Under the pieces are notes generated by a model. It had not been told where the DNA came from and searched no databases. It saw only the letters and a list, made by a program, of their open reading frames with translations. Position numbers and translations under genes: made by a program. DNA of 64,000 nucleotides from Azospirillum thiophilum. Lineage in GTDB: Bacteria; Pseudomonadota; Alphaproteobacteria; Azospirillales; Azospirillaceae. The DNA is taken from positions 1,231,501 to 1,295,500 of the forward strand of contig NZ_CP012401.1 of assembly GCF_001305595.1 (NCBI RefSeq), written 5' to 3'. Below are positions 45,760 to 54,615 of this stretch, one piece after another (within the stretch, counting starts at the first letter, position 1; every line of letters starts with the position of its first letter).

Positions 45760-47382
45760 CTACTTCTTCTTGGGCTGTTCGGCCGGTTCGCCGCCGCCGG
45801 CCAGCAGCGGGCTCATGTCGGCGCCGTTCAGCAGGAGCTGGCCCATCTCCGTCACCTCGATCTTGTAGCTGCGGATGTCGGCGCCGCTGTCGTCCTTGCC
45901 GGCCTGGCCCAGGGCCTGGATCATCGCCAGCCCGCCCAGCAGATCCTGCGTCTCCTTGTCGGGCTTGGCGCCCGGAGCCGGCTGCATCGCCTTCACCGCG
46001 GCGTCGATGCCGCGCAGCAGGACGGTGGCGCCGCCGGTGACGCCGAAGGCCGCCGGGGCCGCGACCCTGAGCGCACCGGTGGCGGTGCCGGCGGTGGCCG
46101 GGGTGTCGAGGTTCAGCGCGTCGATGCGCAGCTCGGTCCCCGCTTCGCCCATCGCGGCCATCGCCTGCTGCATGGCCAGGTCGGCCGGCGCGGGGCCGGC
46201 CGGCGCCTTGGCGGGCTTGCCGCCCTTCTTCGGCGGGGCCTCCTCGGCCTCGGCGGCCTTGGCCAGTTCGCCGAAGGCCTTCCACAGGGCGGCGTTCGGC
46301 AGCTTCGCCACCGACAGCTTCATCTCCATCGTGCGCGGAGTAAAGGCGGCGGGGGCCGGCGACGGGCTCATGGCGAAGTCGCGCGCCTCGAAGCCCAGGC
46401 TGACGGTGGACAACGCCTGGTCCAGATCGGCCAAGCCGCTGCGGAAGGCGAACTGGCCGAGCGTGACCGTGGTGCCGTCCTCCGGGTTGACGACGGACAG
46501 GTTTGACAGCCGCAGCGTACCGGTGATGCCACCGAACATGCCCTGGAGCTTGGGCAGCAACTCGCCGCTGGTCGGTGCCACGCCCTTGGCCGCCGCCTGT
46601 TCCGACAGCTTCTGAAGCGCGCTGACCTTGGTCAGGTCGACGCGGGTATAGGCGGCCTCGGCGGTGACGCCGCCGATTCTCACCAATTCCTTGTTCTTGT
46701 CGTCCAGCACTGACAGGCCGCCGAATGCGAAGGCGGCCGGGCCGCTCCACAGCGTGGCGCCGCCACTCCCGGTTTCGGGTTTCAGGTCCTGCACCATCGT
46801 CATCGAGGCGATGGAAACCTTGCCCTTGCCGTCGGCAGCGGCGACGGCGATGTCGCTGTAGGCGGCGTCGACCGCCAGCAGAGTCTCCAGCGTGCCCGAC
46901 CAGGTGCTGGTGAAGGATTGCTTGCCGATGGAGATGGTCGCGGCATCGACATACTCGTCGTTGTCGTCGAGGTTCTGTACCTTGATCGCGCCGGGAAGCG
47001 TGATCGACACGCCATACTGGCCGTCGTCCTTCGGCGTCACCGACAACAGGACTGTACCGATGTCGAACAGGGTGCCTTCGGCATCCTCGGCCGACAGGCG
47101 GGGCAGGGCGACATCGTAATGGTCGCCGGCCGGCTTGACCGTCGCTTCGCCCTGCCATTCGAAGCCGATGCCCTCGCCATCCTCGGTCGGCGGCGGGAAC
47201 CAGCGGGGCAGATCCTTCTTCAGGGAGGCTGCCAGCGACTTGGCACCGGCGTCGTCGACCGCCGGGGCGGCCTGGGCCGGCGACCAGCCGGCCACCAGGG
47301 CGAGCAGGCCGCCAGCGAGCAGGGCTGGCCTCAGGGAGCGGACCGGCAGGGTCGGGGCGGTCGAGGAACGGCGCAGACGCAT
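45760..47382 (-). CDS. Large exported protein of unknown function
   Basis: The 540-residue protein has a basic N-terminus, a hydrophobic signal sequence (RPALLAGGLLALVAGWSPAQA) and a probable signal peptidase site near APA. It then has a long beta-rich region with repeating LSV...GLADLDQALSTVSLGFEARDF segments and a lysine/alanine-rich insertion (EEAPPKKGGKPAKAPAGPA). It resembles DUF2125/DUF945-type periplasmic proteins of unknown function, but this is not certain. The ATG at 47382 is chosen because the signal follows directly. The GST gene upstream is in the same orientation. Confidence 0.65.
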   Translation of the reverse strand: MRLRRSSTAPTLPVRSLRPALLAGGLLALVAGWSPAQAAPAVDDAGAKSLAASLKKDLPRWFPPPTEDGEGIGFEWQGEATVKPAGDHYDVALPRLSAEDAEGTLFDIGTVLLSVTPKDDGQYGVSITLPGAIKVQNLDDNDEYVDAATISIGKQSFTSTWSGTLETLLAVDAAYSDIAVAAADGKGKVSIASMTMVQDLKPETGSGGATLWSGPAAFAFGGLSVLDDKNKELVRIGGVTAEAAYTRVDLTKVSALQKLSEQAAAKGVAPTSGELLPKLQGMFGGITGTLRLSNLSVVNPEDGTTVTLGQFAFRSGLADLDQALSTVSLGFEARDFAMSPSPAPAAFTPRTMEMKLSVAKLPNAALWKAFGELAKAAEAEEAPPKKGGKPAKAPAGPAPADLAMQQAMAAMGEAGTELRIDALNLDTPATAGTATGALRVAAPAAFGVTGGATVLLRGIDAAVKAMQPAPGAKPDKETQDLLGGLAMIQALGQAGKDDSGADIRSYKIEVTEMGQLLLNGADMSPLLAGGGEPAEQPKKK

Positions 47383-47475
47383 CGAGGAACTTCTCCCAGG
47401 TACGGTTTGGGAGCACGTTAAGCCTGATACGCGAGGCCGGTCCATGCCTCTGATGCGCGAAGTCTTGAGGCGGCG

Positions 47476-48144
47476 TTAAAAATCCAGATCCGAGTAATGC
47501 TTGGGAGGCGGACAGCCGGTGATGTTGTCGGAAAGCAGCGCGCGGAAGCTGGGGCGCGACTTGATCCGGGCGTACCAGTCCTTGGTCTCCGGGCTGCGGT
47601 CCCACGGCACGTTGTCGATGTAGTCCAGGCAGGACAACTGCGCCGCGGCGGCGATGTCGGCCAGCGAGAAGACCGGCCCTGCCAGCCATGGCCGGCGTTC
47701 CGACAGGAAGGCGATGTAGTCGAGGTGATAGGTGATGTTCGCCAGTCCGGCGCGAATCGCGGGGGCGAAAGGATGGCCCTGGCCGGACAACCGCTTGGTC
47801 AGTTTCTCGCCCACCAGATTCTCGGCCACCTCGCGTTCGAACTTGTGCAGGAACCAGTCGGCGATCCGCCGCACCTCGGCCCGTGCCGCGACCTCGCGCG
47901 GCAGCAGGGGGGTATCGGGATAGGCCTCCTCCAGATACTCGACCACCGCAAGGCCGCCGGCGATGACCGTCCCATCCTCCTCCACCAGCACCGGCACCTC
48001 GCCGGACGGGTTCATCCTGAGGAAGTCGGCGCGCCGTTCCCATGGCCTTTCGATCACGGGTTCGAAGGGCAGCCCCTTCTCGGCGAGCATCACGCGCGCG
48101 ACGCGCGACGGGGCGTGGATCGGGTGATGGTACAGGGTTCGCAT
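47476..48144 (-). CDS. Glutathione S-transferase family protein
   Basis: The 222-residue protein has the GST thioredoxin-like N-terminal domain (LYHHPIHAPSRVARVMLAEKGLPFE, PSGEVPVLVEEDGTVIAGGLAVVEYLEE) and an all-helical C-terminal domain with the family FSLADIAAAAQLSCLDYI motif. It likely conjugates or reduces electrophiles with glutathione. The exact substrate is unknown. It lies on the minus strand upstream of the exported protein gene. Confidence 0.9.
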   Translation of the reverse strand: MRTLYHHPIHAPSRVARVMLAEKGLPFEPVIERPWERRADFLRMNPSGEVPVLVEEDGTVIAGGLAVVEYLEEAYPDTPLLPREVAARAEVRRIADWFLHKFEREVAENLVGEKLTKRLSGQGHPFAPAIRAGLANITYHLDYIAFLSERRPWLAGPVFSLADIAAAAQLSCLDYIDNVPWDRSPETKDWYARIKSRPSFRALLSDNITGCPPPKHYSDLDF

Positions 48145-48286
48145 GGCGGCGGGACTTTACCGCAATGCCGCAAACGAAAACAGCCTGAGCGTGGGTGCCT
48201 GCGGGTCTCGTTGGGATAGGACGCGTGGCGGGATTGCCTGAAGGCGATACGGGGATATTTCCTTTCGCGATCTCCTCAAAGCCTGC

Positions 48287-48300
48287 ACTGCATATGCAGT
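48287..48300. promoter_or_regulatory. Perfect palindrome upstream of the autotransporter
   Basis: ACTGCATATGCAGT is a perfect 14-base palindrome, followed by TTGACA at 48307-48312, a good -35 element. No convincing -10 follows at normal spacing. The pair lies about 85 bases before the autotransporter start, in an AT-rich upstream region. The palindrome looks like a dimeric regulator site. Confidence 0.5.
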
Positions 48301-48388
48301 CCTTTCTTGACATGAGAAGATTGGAAATACTCCTCTACCTTTGGATTTATTTTCGATTGTTCTGACGACGCTCTGGGGGGAGCATCTC

Positions 48389-51300
48389 ATGCGATACAGC
48401 CGGAAGCTATTTTTGTGCCTCCTTGCCAGCACGGCGCTGACGGGCGGTTCGGTCTGCGCCGAAATCCTGACCAGCGGCACGACCTCGCCGACGTTCGGCA
48501 CGGAATCCAACTCCACGGTCGCGGGATCGGTCGGGGTCGGAATCGGCGGGACCGGCACGCTCACCGTCAACCGCGGCAGCACCCTGACCACCACGGGCGC
48601 CGGCAACGGCGTCATCCTGGGTACGGGGAGCTCGTCGGCATCGGGCACCGCCCTGGTCAGCGGCGGCGGACGGATCGATTCGCTGTTTTTTGGGGTCGGC
48701 CTGGACGGCAACGGGACGCTGCAGGTCAGCGGGACCGGATCGCGGATCGTCGCGACGACCGCGAACGGCCTGCAATTGTCGCCCAGCCAGTTGGACGGCG
48801 GTGGCATCCAGGTCGGCCGCAACTCCGGCAGCGTCGGCCAGTTCAACGTCCTCAATGGCGCAACGGCGACGGTGGAAGGCGGCGCGCAGGGCTCCACCGC
48901 TCTCGGCTCCTACATGAACATCGCGCGGAACCAGGGCAGCCGCGGCTCGGTGCTGGTCGAAGGAACCGGGTCCACCCTGACCTTCACCCAGGCGCGCCTG
49001 CCGAACTTCGCAGCCGGCGAATATGAGCCGTCGGTGTCGATCGGCCGGGGTGGCAACGGCGCCATGATCCTGCGGAACGGCGGCACGGTGGCGCTGACCG
49101 GCGGCGTCGGGCCCGCCAGCCTTTCGGTGGCCCGCGACGCAGGGGCGCTCGGCACTCTGGAAGTGACCGGCTCCGGCAGCCAGCTCCTGATGAGCGGCAC
49201 CGGCACGAGCAACAATCCGGTGGCGATCAGCATCGGCCGTGGCGGCAGCGGAAGCGCCACGGTTTCGCAGGGCGGCCTGCTGTCGGTGGACGCCGGCAGC
49301 GGTGTCGCCAATGTGTCGGTCGGGCGCGACGCCGGTGCGGTGGGAACCCTCACCGTCAGCGGATCCGGCTCCCGGATGACGGTGAACGGCAGCGGGAGCG
49401 GCGTGGACACCACCTGGATGAGCGTCGGCCGCTACGGCACCGGCAGGCTGGTGGTGGAGGACGGGGCCACGCTGACCGTGAACAACGGCGATGGCATCTA
49501 TGGCGGGCTGGTGTTCAGTGGATCCCGGACCATCTCCGCCAGCGAGGCTGGAAACGCGTTCGCGACGATCCAGGGCCGCGGCACCACGGTCAACGTCCAG
49601 GGATCGAGCGCGGTCTTCTCGGTCGGAGAATCGGGGCGGGCCGACGTCACCGTCACCGACAACGCGACCGTCAACACCCTCGACCTCAGCATCGGCTCGA
49701 ACTCCGGGGCGGCCGGCACGTTGATGGTGTCGGGCGGCGGCTCCGTCCGGCTGTCCGGCACCGACTCCAATGGCGGCCTGGGGGCCGCCGCCTTGGTCGG
49801 CGATGCCGGCACCGGCATCCTGACGGTGTCGGGCGGCGGATCGCTGGTGGTCGATGCGGCGGCCAGCGGGTCGCGCAACGGCGTGTTCGTCGGGGCGCGA
49901 TCCGGCGGCATCGGCACCCTGACGGTCACCGGCAGCGGCTCGCTCGTCGATGCCGGCAGCCTGCTCGGCGTCGGCATCGGGCAGGATGGCCGGAACGGCG
50001 GCGCCGCGACGGTCACCGTCTCGGATGGCGGCGAACTGCGCGCCGGCACCGTTCTGCTCGGCAGCGCCACCGGCACCGCCAGTACCTCGAAGATATTGTC
50101 GGTCCTGAACGGCGGCAAGGTCACCGCCGGGGAGGTGCAGGTCAATCCGGGCGGCCGCCTGGTCGGCACCGGCACCGTGGCCGGCCGGGTGACCCTGAAC
50201 GGCGGCGTGCTGTCCACCGGTTCGTCGATCGGCACGATGACGATCGGCAACGGGCTGACCGTCAATTCCGGCACCGTGCTGGTCAAGGTCAACGGCGCCG
50301 CAGCCGGTCAATACGATATCTATGCCGTCAACGGTGCCGCCACCTTCAACGGCGGCACGGTCACGATGCAATTCGCCGACAATCTGCAGCCTGCCGACGG
50401 CGACCGTTACCATTTCCTGACCACGACCCAGGGCGCCGAAGGCCAGGCGGCCGTGGTCGCCCAGGCCAACCGGTCCGGCGTGGCCGTCGAACTGGTTCCG
50501 ACCGCCCAGCCCGGCAGCTTCGATCTGGTGGTGACCGGCGGCGGCACCGCGGCGGCAGCCACCGCCGAAGCGGTCAGCAACACCGCGCAGGAGCAGGGCC
50601 GGGCCACCGTCCGGTCGGTGGTGACGTCGGTGTCCACCCGCATCCGCGACACATTCACCGCGCGCCGCGGCGACACGAAAAGCGGGTCGCCTCAACAAGT
50701 CGGCCTTGCCGCGGGCGACACGCCCGGCCAGGGGGCGGCGGTCTGGGCAGACGGCGGCTTCAGCCGCCTGCGCAACGAGAACTCCTCGGACGGCTTTTCC
50801 GGCTATACGCGCAACCTGCTGTTCGGCGCCGACTATTCGGTCGCGGATGGCTTCGTCGTCGGCGGCGCCATCGGCTGGGAGCGGTCGACCCTGTCGCTGC
50901 GCCTGAACGACGGCAAGCGGACGGGGACCGGCATCACCGCGGTCGGCTATGCCGGCTACCAGTTCACCGACTGGCTGAACGCCGACGTCCAGGCCGGCGC
51001 GACCCGGTTGACGAACACTTTGAAGCAGTACCGGGCCGGAACCGCCGATGAAGGCCGATTCGCCAGCACCCGTCTGTTCGCCGCCGCCAACCTGAACGCG
51101 ACGTGGCAGATGGGCGATGTCGGGCTGGCCGCCCTGAGCGGAGTCAGCGTCAGCCGTGAGACTTTCGCCAGCTATGAGCTGTCGGGCGGTTCCCGCGTCA
51201 GCCCGGACAGTGTCTATCTGGGGCAGGTGAGGGCGGGCGGCGAGGCGTCCTACCGGTTCGATCAGGTCACCCCCTATGTCTCGGCCGTCTACGAAGTGGA

Positions 51301-51466
51301 TGTCCGCAATTCGTCCGGCGGCGACCGCAGCGGCGCGATCCTGGGCGGCGGCCTGCGCTCCACTCCGATGGACAACCTGACCGTCGGGCTCTTCGGGTCG
51401 GCCCAGGTCCTGCGCAAGGACGACAAGGCCTACACGGTGTCGGCCAACGTCCGGTACGCGTTCTGA
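48389..51466 (+). CDS. Autotransporter (type Va) with repeat-rich passenger
   Basis: The 1025-residue protein has a signal-like N-terminus (MRYSRKLFLCLLASTALTGG) and a long glycine/serine-rich passenger (about 25-770). Imperfect repeats of GTLTVSGSGS, GTLEVTGSGS and GTLTVTGSGS give a beta-helix character. A C-terminal beta-barrel follows (about 775-1025, AVWADGGFSRLRNENSSDGFSGY), ending in F as barrels do. It is probably an outer-membrane adhesin or surface protein. A GGGGGGAG site at 48375-48382 fixes the start. It is followed by a strong hairpin. Confidence 0.93.
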   Translation: MRYSRKLFLCLLASTALTGGSVCAEILTSGTTSPTFGTESNSTVAGSVGVGIGGTGTLTVNRGSTLTTTGAGNGVILGTGSSSASGTALVSGGGRIDSLFFGVGLDGNGTLQVSGTGSRIVATTANGLQLSPSQLDGGGIQVGRNSGSVGQFNVLNGATATVEGGAQGSTALGSYMNIARNQGSRGSVLVEGTGSTLTFTQARLPNFAAGEYEPSVSIGRGGNGAMILRNGGTVALTGGVGPASLSVARDAGALGTLEVTGSGSQLLMSGTGTSNNPVAISIGRGGSGSATVSQGGLLSVDAGSGVANVSVGRDAGAVGTLTVSGSGSRMTVNGSGSGVDTTWMSVGRYGTGRLVVEDGATLTVNNGDGIYGGLVFSGSRTISASEAGNAFATIQGRGTTVNVQGSSAVFSVGESGRADVTVTDNATVNTLDLSIGSNSGAAGTLMVSGGGSVRLSGTDSNGGLGAAALVGDAGTGILTVSGGGSLVVDAAASGSRNGVFVGARSGGIGTLTVTGSGSLVDAGSLLGVGIGQDGRNGGAATVTVSDGGELRAGTVLLGSATGTASTSKILSVLNGGKVTAGEVQVNPGGRLVGTGTVAGRVTLNGGVLSTGSSIGTMTIGNGLTVNSGTVLVKVNGAAAGQYDIYAVNGAATFNGGTVTMQFADNLQPADGDRYHFLTTTQGAEGQAAVVAQANRSGVAVELVPTAQPGSFDLVVTGGGTAAAATAEAVSNTAQEQGRATVRSVVTSVSTRIRDTFTARRGDTKSGSPQQVGLAAGDTPGQGAAVWADGGFSRLRNENSSDGFSGYTRNLLFGADYSVADGFVVGGAIGWERSTLSLRLNDGKRTGTGITAVGYAGYQFTDWLNADVQAGATRLTNTLKQYRAGTADEGRFASTRLFAAANLNATWQMGDVGLAALSGVSVSRETFASYELSGGSRVSPDSVYLGQVRAGGEASYRFDQVTPYVSAVYEVDVRNSSGGDRSGAILGGGLRSTPMDNLTVGLFGSAQVLRKDDKAYTVSANVRYAF

Positions 51467-51471
51467 GCAGT

Positions 51472-51512
51472 CCCTCTCCCGCGCTGCCGGCTCGTCCGGG
51501 CGCGGGAGAGGG
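51472..51512. terminator. Hairpin between the autotransporter and GNAT genes
   Basis: CCCTCTCCCGCGC at 51472-51484 pairs with 51500-51512 in a perfect 13-base stem. The right arm meets the stop region of the convergent GNAT gene. It is a likely bidirectional terminator. A T-run is not obvious. Confidence 0.75.
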
Positions 51513-51974
51513 TCACCCCGCCTGCGACAAACGGTACAGGACAAGGGCGTCTTGCTGGTTGGAGGGTGCGCTCACCGCCATCCAGCCGTTGCGTTCATAG
51601 AAGGCGCGGGCGGCGGCATTGCGGGCGGCGCAGGCCAACTCTGCCGGGCGCTGGCTGTCGCGCAACAGGCCCAGCGCTTCGCGCAGCAGGGCGGAACCGA
51701 TGCCGCGCTTGTGCCAGCCGGGGTCGATGAACAGGTTGTGGATGACGCGGGCCTGCGGGTCGAGCGAGACGAAACCGACCACCAACCCGGCGACCTCGGC
51801 GACCAGCACCGTATCCTCGCGCACGCAGTCGTAATAATCGTTCAGTCCGAAGCGGTCGGCGGGGTGCCAGGAGAAGGCTTGGCGGCGGCCATGCAGGAAG
51901 ATCTCGGCACAGCGCGCCGCATCGGCGGCGCGGGCGGAACGGATTGCGATGCGTACCCCTGTCCCGGCCGGCAT
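51513..51974 (-). CDS. GNAT-family acetyltransferase
   Basis: The 153-residue protein has the GNAT acetyl-CoA fold: VLVAEVAGLVVGFVSLDPQARVIHNLFIDPGWHKRGIGSALLREAL, with the R-G-I-G-S-A motif A, and AARAFYERNGWMAV near the C-terminus. The acceptor substrate is unknown. It is convergent with the autotransporter gene across a shared hairpin. No partner gene suggests a specific role. Confidence 0.88.
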   Translation of the reverse strand: MPAGTGVRIAIRSARAADAARCAEIFLHGRRQAFSWHPADRFGLNDYYDCVREDTVLVAEVAGLVVGFVSLDPQARVIHNLFIDPGWHKRGIGSALLREALGLLRDSQRPAELACAARNAAARAFYERNGWMAVSAPSNQQDALVLYRLSQAG

Positions 51975-52097
51975 GCCCCCTCCTTCCGTCCAGTGCGGTC
52001 GATCATGGGATCAACCGGGCACGGATCAGAATATTCCCGCGGCGGGCTGTCCGGGAGCGCTTCTTTCGTCGGGTCTTGCCGGCGGCGGGGGGCCGGC

Positions 52098-53282
52098 TCA
52101 GCGGACCGTCTTGTCTCCGCTGGGGCCGCCGGCGGGATCCCGGGCAGGCTCGTTGGCGGCGCTGCCCAGCAACCCGACCTCGCGGTAATAGCGTTCCGCT
52201 CCCGGATGCAGGGGGACCGAGACGTTGGCCACTGCGCGGGCGGGATCGAAGTTCCGGCCCTGCGGGTGCCCGTCGGCCAGGATGCGGCGGGTGTTCTCGT
52301 GCCATAGGGCCCGGACGACGCCATAGATCAACTCGGGATCGCGGTCGGCGCGGGTCAGCAGTTCCGCCCCCAGGCTCAGGGTCGGGGTGGGAGCGCTGCC
52401 GGGATAGGCGTTGGCCGGGATCTCGTCCTCGATATAGAAGCGCAGGGTGCGCATCAGCCGGGCGGCCGGTTCGCCGTCCAGCGGCACCAGCCGGATCGGC
52501 ACCCGTGCCGCCACGTCGCTGACCGCCGCCACCGGATAGCCGCCGACCATGAAGAAGCCGTCCAACTCGCCCTTCGCCAGCCGGTCGGCCGCCGTGCCCG
52601 GCTTCAGGTAGAGGGGGGTGATCGTCGTTTCCGACAGGCCGTAGGCATCCAGGATCAGCCGCGCTTCGACCAGCGTGCCGGATCCTTCCTCGCCTATCGA
52701 GATGCTGCGGCCCTTCAGGTCGGCCATGCGGTCGATGAAGCCGTCGGAACGGACGACGACCTGGATCGCCTCCGCATAGAGCATGCCGAGCGAGCGCAGT
52801 TCGGCGAAGGGGCGCTTGCCGGTGAAGGTGCCGGTGCCGCTGTAGGCCCAATAGGCGACGTCGGCCTGGGCGAAGCCGGCCTCCACCGTGCCGGCGCGCA
52901 GCATCTCGACATTGTCGACCGAGCCGTTGCTGGCCTGTGCCACCACGATCAGGCCGGGGATGCCGCAACTCCCCCCCTTGTCGCAGGGGCGGGAGCCCGG
53001 CGGATTGGAGATGGCGTTGGCGATCAGCCCGCCGATCGGGAAATAGGTGCCGGCGGTGGTTCCGGTGCCGATGCGGAAATAGCGGAGCTCCTGTGCCGCG
53101 GCCGAACCGTCTCCGGCGGGCAGCAGCCCGCCGGAGAGCGTCAGCAGGGGCGACAGCGCCAGCCCGCCCAACAGGCGGCGGCGGCCCAGGGAACAGGTCG
53201 GGGGGTGCGCATCGGGATGCGCCGTCGGTCCCGGTGGGGGCTCCGGCGGGGTGGGGCAGGCTTTGGCGGCTGCGCGGGGCAC
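52098..53282 (-). CDS. TAXI-family TRAP transporter solute-binding protein
   Basis: The 394-residue protein has a Tat-like signal (GRRRLLGGLALSPLLTLSGG) and the TAXI fold: IGTGTTAGTYFPIGGLIANAIS, then VEAGFAQADVAYWAYSGTGTF and LKGRSISIGEEGSGTLVEARLIL. TAXI proteins bind small carboxylates such as glutamate for TRAP permeases. No TRAP membrane genes are adjacent, so the partner must be elsewhere or the protein is a sensor. About 30 residues precede the signal and the true start may be internal. A HupE-like gene lies upstream. Confidence 0.88.
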   Translation of the reverse strand: MPRAAAKACPTPPEPPPGPTAHPDAHPPTCSLGRRRLLGGLALSPLLTLSGGLLPAGDGSAAAQELRYFRIGTGTTAGTYFPIGGLIANAISNPPGSRPCDKGGSCGIPGLIVVAQASNGSVDNVEMLRAGTVEAGFAQADVAYWAYSGTGTFTGKRPFAELRSLGMLYAEAIQVVVRSDGFIDRMADLKGRSISIGEEGSGTLVEARLILDAYGLSETTITPLYLKPGTAADRLAKGELDGFFMVGGYPVAAVSDVAARVPIRLVPLDGEPAARLMRTLRFYIEDEIPANAYPGSAPTPTLSLGAELLTRADRDPELIYGVVRALWHENTRRILADGHPQGRNFDPARAVANVSVPLHPGAERYYREVGLLGSAANEPARDPAGGPSGDKTVR

Positions 53283-53363
53283 CGGGTCGTCCCGTTCGTC
53301 TGGGGTGGGAAGGGCGTCCCTTCAAGATTTCCGCGCAACGCCGTCATTTCAAGGCGCAACCGG

Positions 53364-53858
53364 TCAAATCACGCCGACGAGGTCGAGAACGCCGGCGACT
53401 GCTACCGCACCGCCACACACACGGACCCCCCGCTCCGACTCGGCCTGCGCCACCGCGACCGACAGGCCGAGCCCGCCGCAGGCCACCAGCATCAACCCGG
53501 CGGCGAAGCCGGCCCAATAGAGCGGCGGCCCCTGGTGGGCGTGGCCGTGGAACACCGCGGCGACCGCCCCCAGCAGGACCGCCAGCGCGGCCGGTGCCCG
53601 CACCCCCAGCGCCACCAGCGATCCGACCACGATCAGCGAGGCAGCCAGCCCCGGCCCGGCATAGGGCAGCCGCAAGCCCATCTGTGCGGCGATGCCCGAC
53701 GCCAGCGCGGCGGTCACGGCGGCGGCCGGCACCTGCCAGACCGCGGTTCCGCCGGTCTGCCCCGCCCACATCCCGATGCCGAGGATGCCCAGCAGATGCT
53801 GAATCACCCAAACCGGCGTGGTCAGCCCGTTCCCGAAGGCCCCCGTCACCGTTGTCAT
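53364..53858 (-). CDS. HupE/UreJ-family membrane protein
   Basis: The 164-residue protein has about five to six hydrophobic helices and the family features HLLGILGIGMWAGQTGG near the N-terminus and VFHGHAHQGPPLYWAGF in the middle. HupE/UreJ proteins are secondary nickel or cobalt permeases associated with urease or hydrogenase. No such enzyme genes are in the window. The histidines in FHGHAHQ are the likely metal ligands. It is close to the TAXI gene on the same strand. Confidence 0.85.
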   Translation of the reverse strand: MTTVTGAFGNGLTTPVWVIQHLLGILGIGMWAGQTGGTAVWQVPAAAVTAALASGIAAQMGLRLPYAGPGLAASLIVVGSLVALGVRAPAALAVLLGAVAAVFHGHAHQGPPLYWAGFAAGLMLVACGGLGLSVAVAQAESERGVRVCGGAVAVAGVLDLVGVI

Positions 53859-53968
53859 GTGCCCGCCGCCTCCAGTCTCCGTCCGTCCGGGAGCCGGTAT
53901 GGCGGCAGAGGAGGCTTGGGGTCAAGCGGCGGAGACGGCTCAGCGTAGATGGCCCAGCGGAGGAGTCG

Positions 53969-54499
53969 CTAACGCGCCAGCGGATCGCCCCATTGGCGCA
54001 GGTCGTTCTCGCGCTTCATCAGGTCGCGCTGGCCCAGCGGATCGAGCCGGCCCATGGCGTCGTCGGTGCGCATGCGGTCCACCTCCGGCCGGATCAGATC
54101 GCGCTTGAAGGCGTCGGTGGCGCCCTGGGTCGAGGGCGGAGGGGGCACCGGCACCGGGCGCGGCGGCCGGGGCAGGGCCGCCGGGTCGGGCGGGGGCGAC
54201 GAACTGCCGCGCCGGCGCTTGGGTGGCGTCTGGTCGGCGTCTCCCGAGTCGCGGCGCATCTGCGGCTCGTCGGGCTGCCGTGCCTTGGCTGGGGTGCTCT
54301 GCGACTCTTCCGCCTGGATTTGGCTCCAGGTCCGCCGCTCCCCGCCGCCGGGAATGACCGTCTGGTTGTACACCGGCGGGAAGGCCTGGGCGCGGCCGGG
54401 GGTGTCGTCGCGCACGTCCGATGGCGCGCAGGCGCCGGCTGCCAGCAGAAAAGCCAGCGGCGCCAGACGGCGGGCGAGGGGCGGGAGATGTGGGTTCAT
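53969..54499 (-). CDS. Proline-rich exported protein, possible lipoprotein
   Basis: The 176-residue protein begins MNPHLPPLARRLAPLAFLLAAGAC, with a marginal lipobox (AGAC) at the signal end. The mature part is disordered and rich in proline, arginine and serine (RRGSSSPPPDPAALPRPPRPVPVPPPP), ending in a charged helical tail. It has no recognised family. The ATG at 54499 is chosen because it precedes the signal directly. The longer frame from 54589 would run into the SOS promoter of imuB. Confidence 0.55.
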   Translation of the reverse strand: MNPHLPPLARRLAPLAFLLAAGACAPSDVRDDTPGRAQAFPPVYNQTVIPGGGERRTWSQIQAEESQSTPAKARQPDEPQMRRDSGDADQTPPKRRRGSSSPPPDPAALPRPPRPVPVPPPPSTQGATDAFKRDLIRPEVDRMRTDDAMGRLDPLGQRDLMKRENDLRQWGDPLAR

Positions 54500-54583
54500 C
54501 GACCGAATGTCGGCACCGCAAGCCGTTTCGGCAAGATGCCCCCAAAGGAGGGGCTCCCCTTGCAGCCAAGTCGACGCTAGACT

Positions 54584-54598
54584 GTTCATTGTTTGTTC
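54584..54598. promoter_or_regulatory. LexA SOS box upstream of imuB
   Basis: GTTC-ATTGTTT-GTTC at 54584-54598 is an exact match to the alphaproteobacterial SOS box GTTC-N7-GTTC. It lies 18 bases before the imuB ATG at 54616, within the likely promoter. SOS induction by DNA damage is expected. The divergent exported-protein gene starts 84 bases to the left. Confidence 0.85.
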
Positions 54599-54615
54599 CT
54601 ATCCATTGGTCCGAT

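Noticed and set aside
48407..51544. 1045-codon open frame on the minus strand
   Set aside because: It is the antisense of the autotransporter gene. It has no domain, no ribosome site and a composition typical of GC-rich shadow frames.
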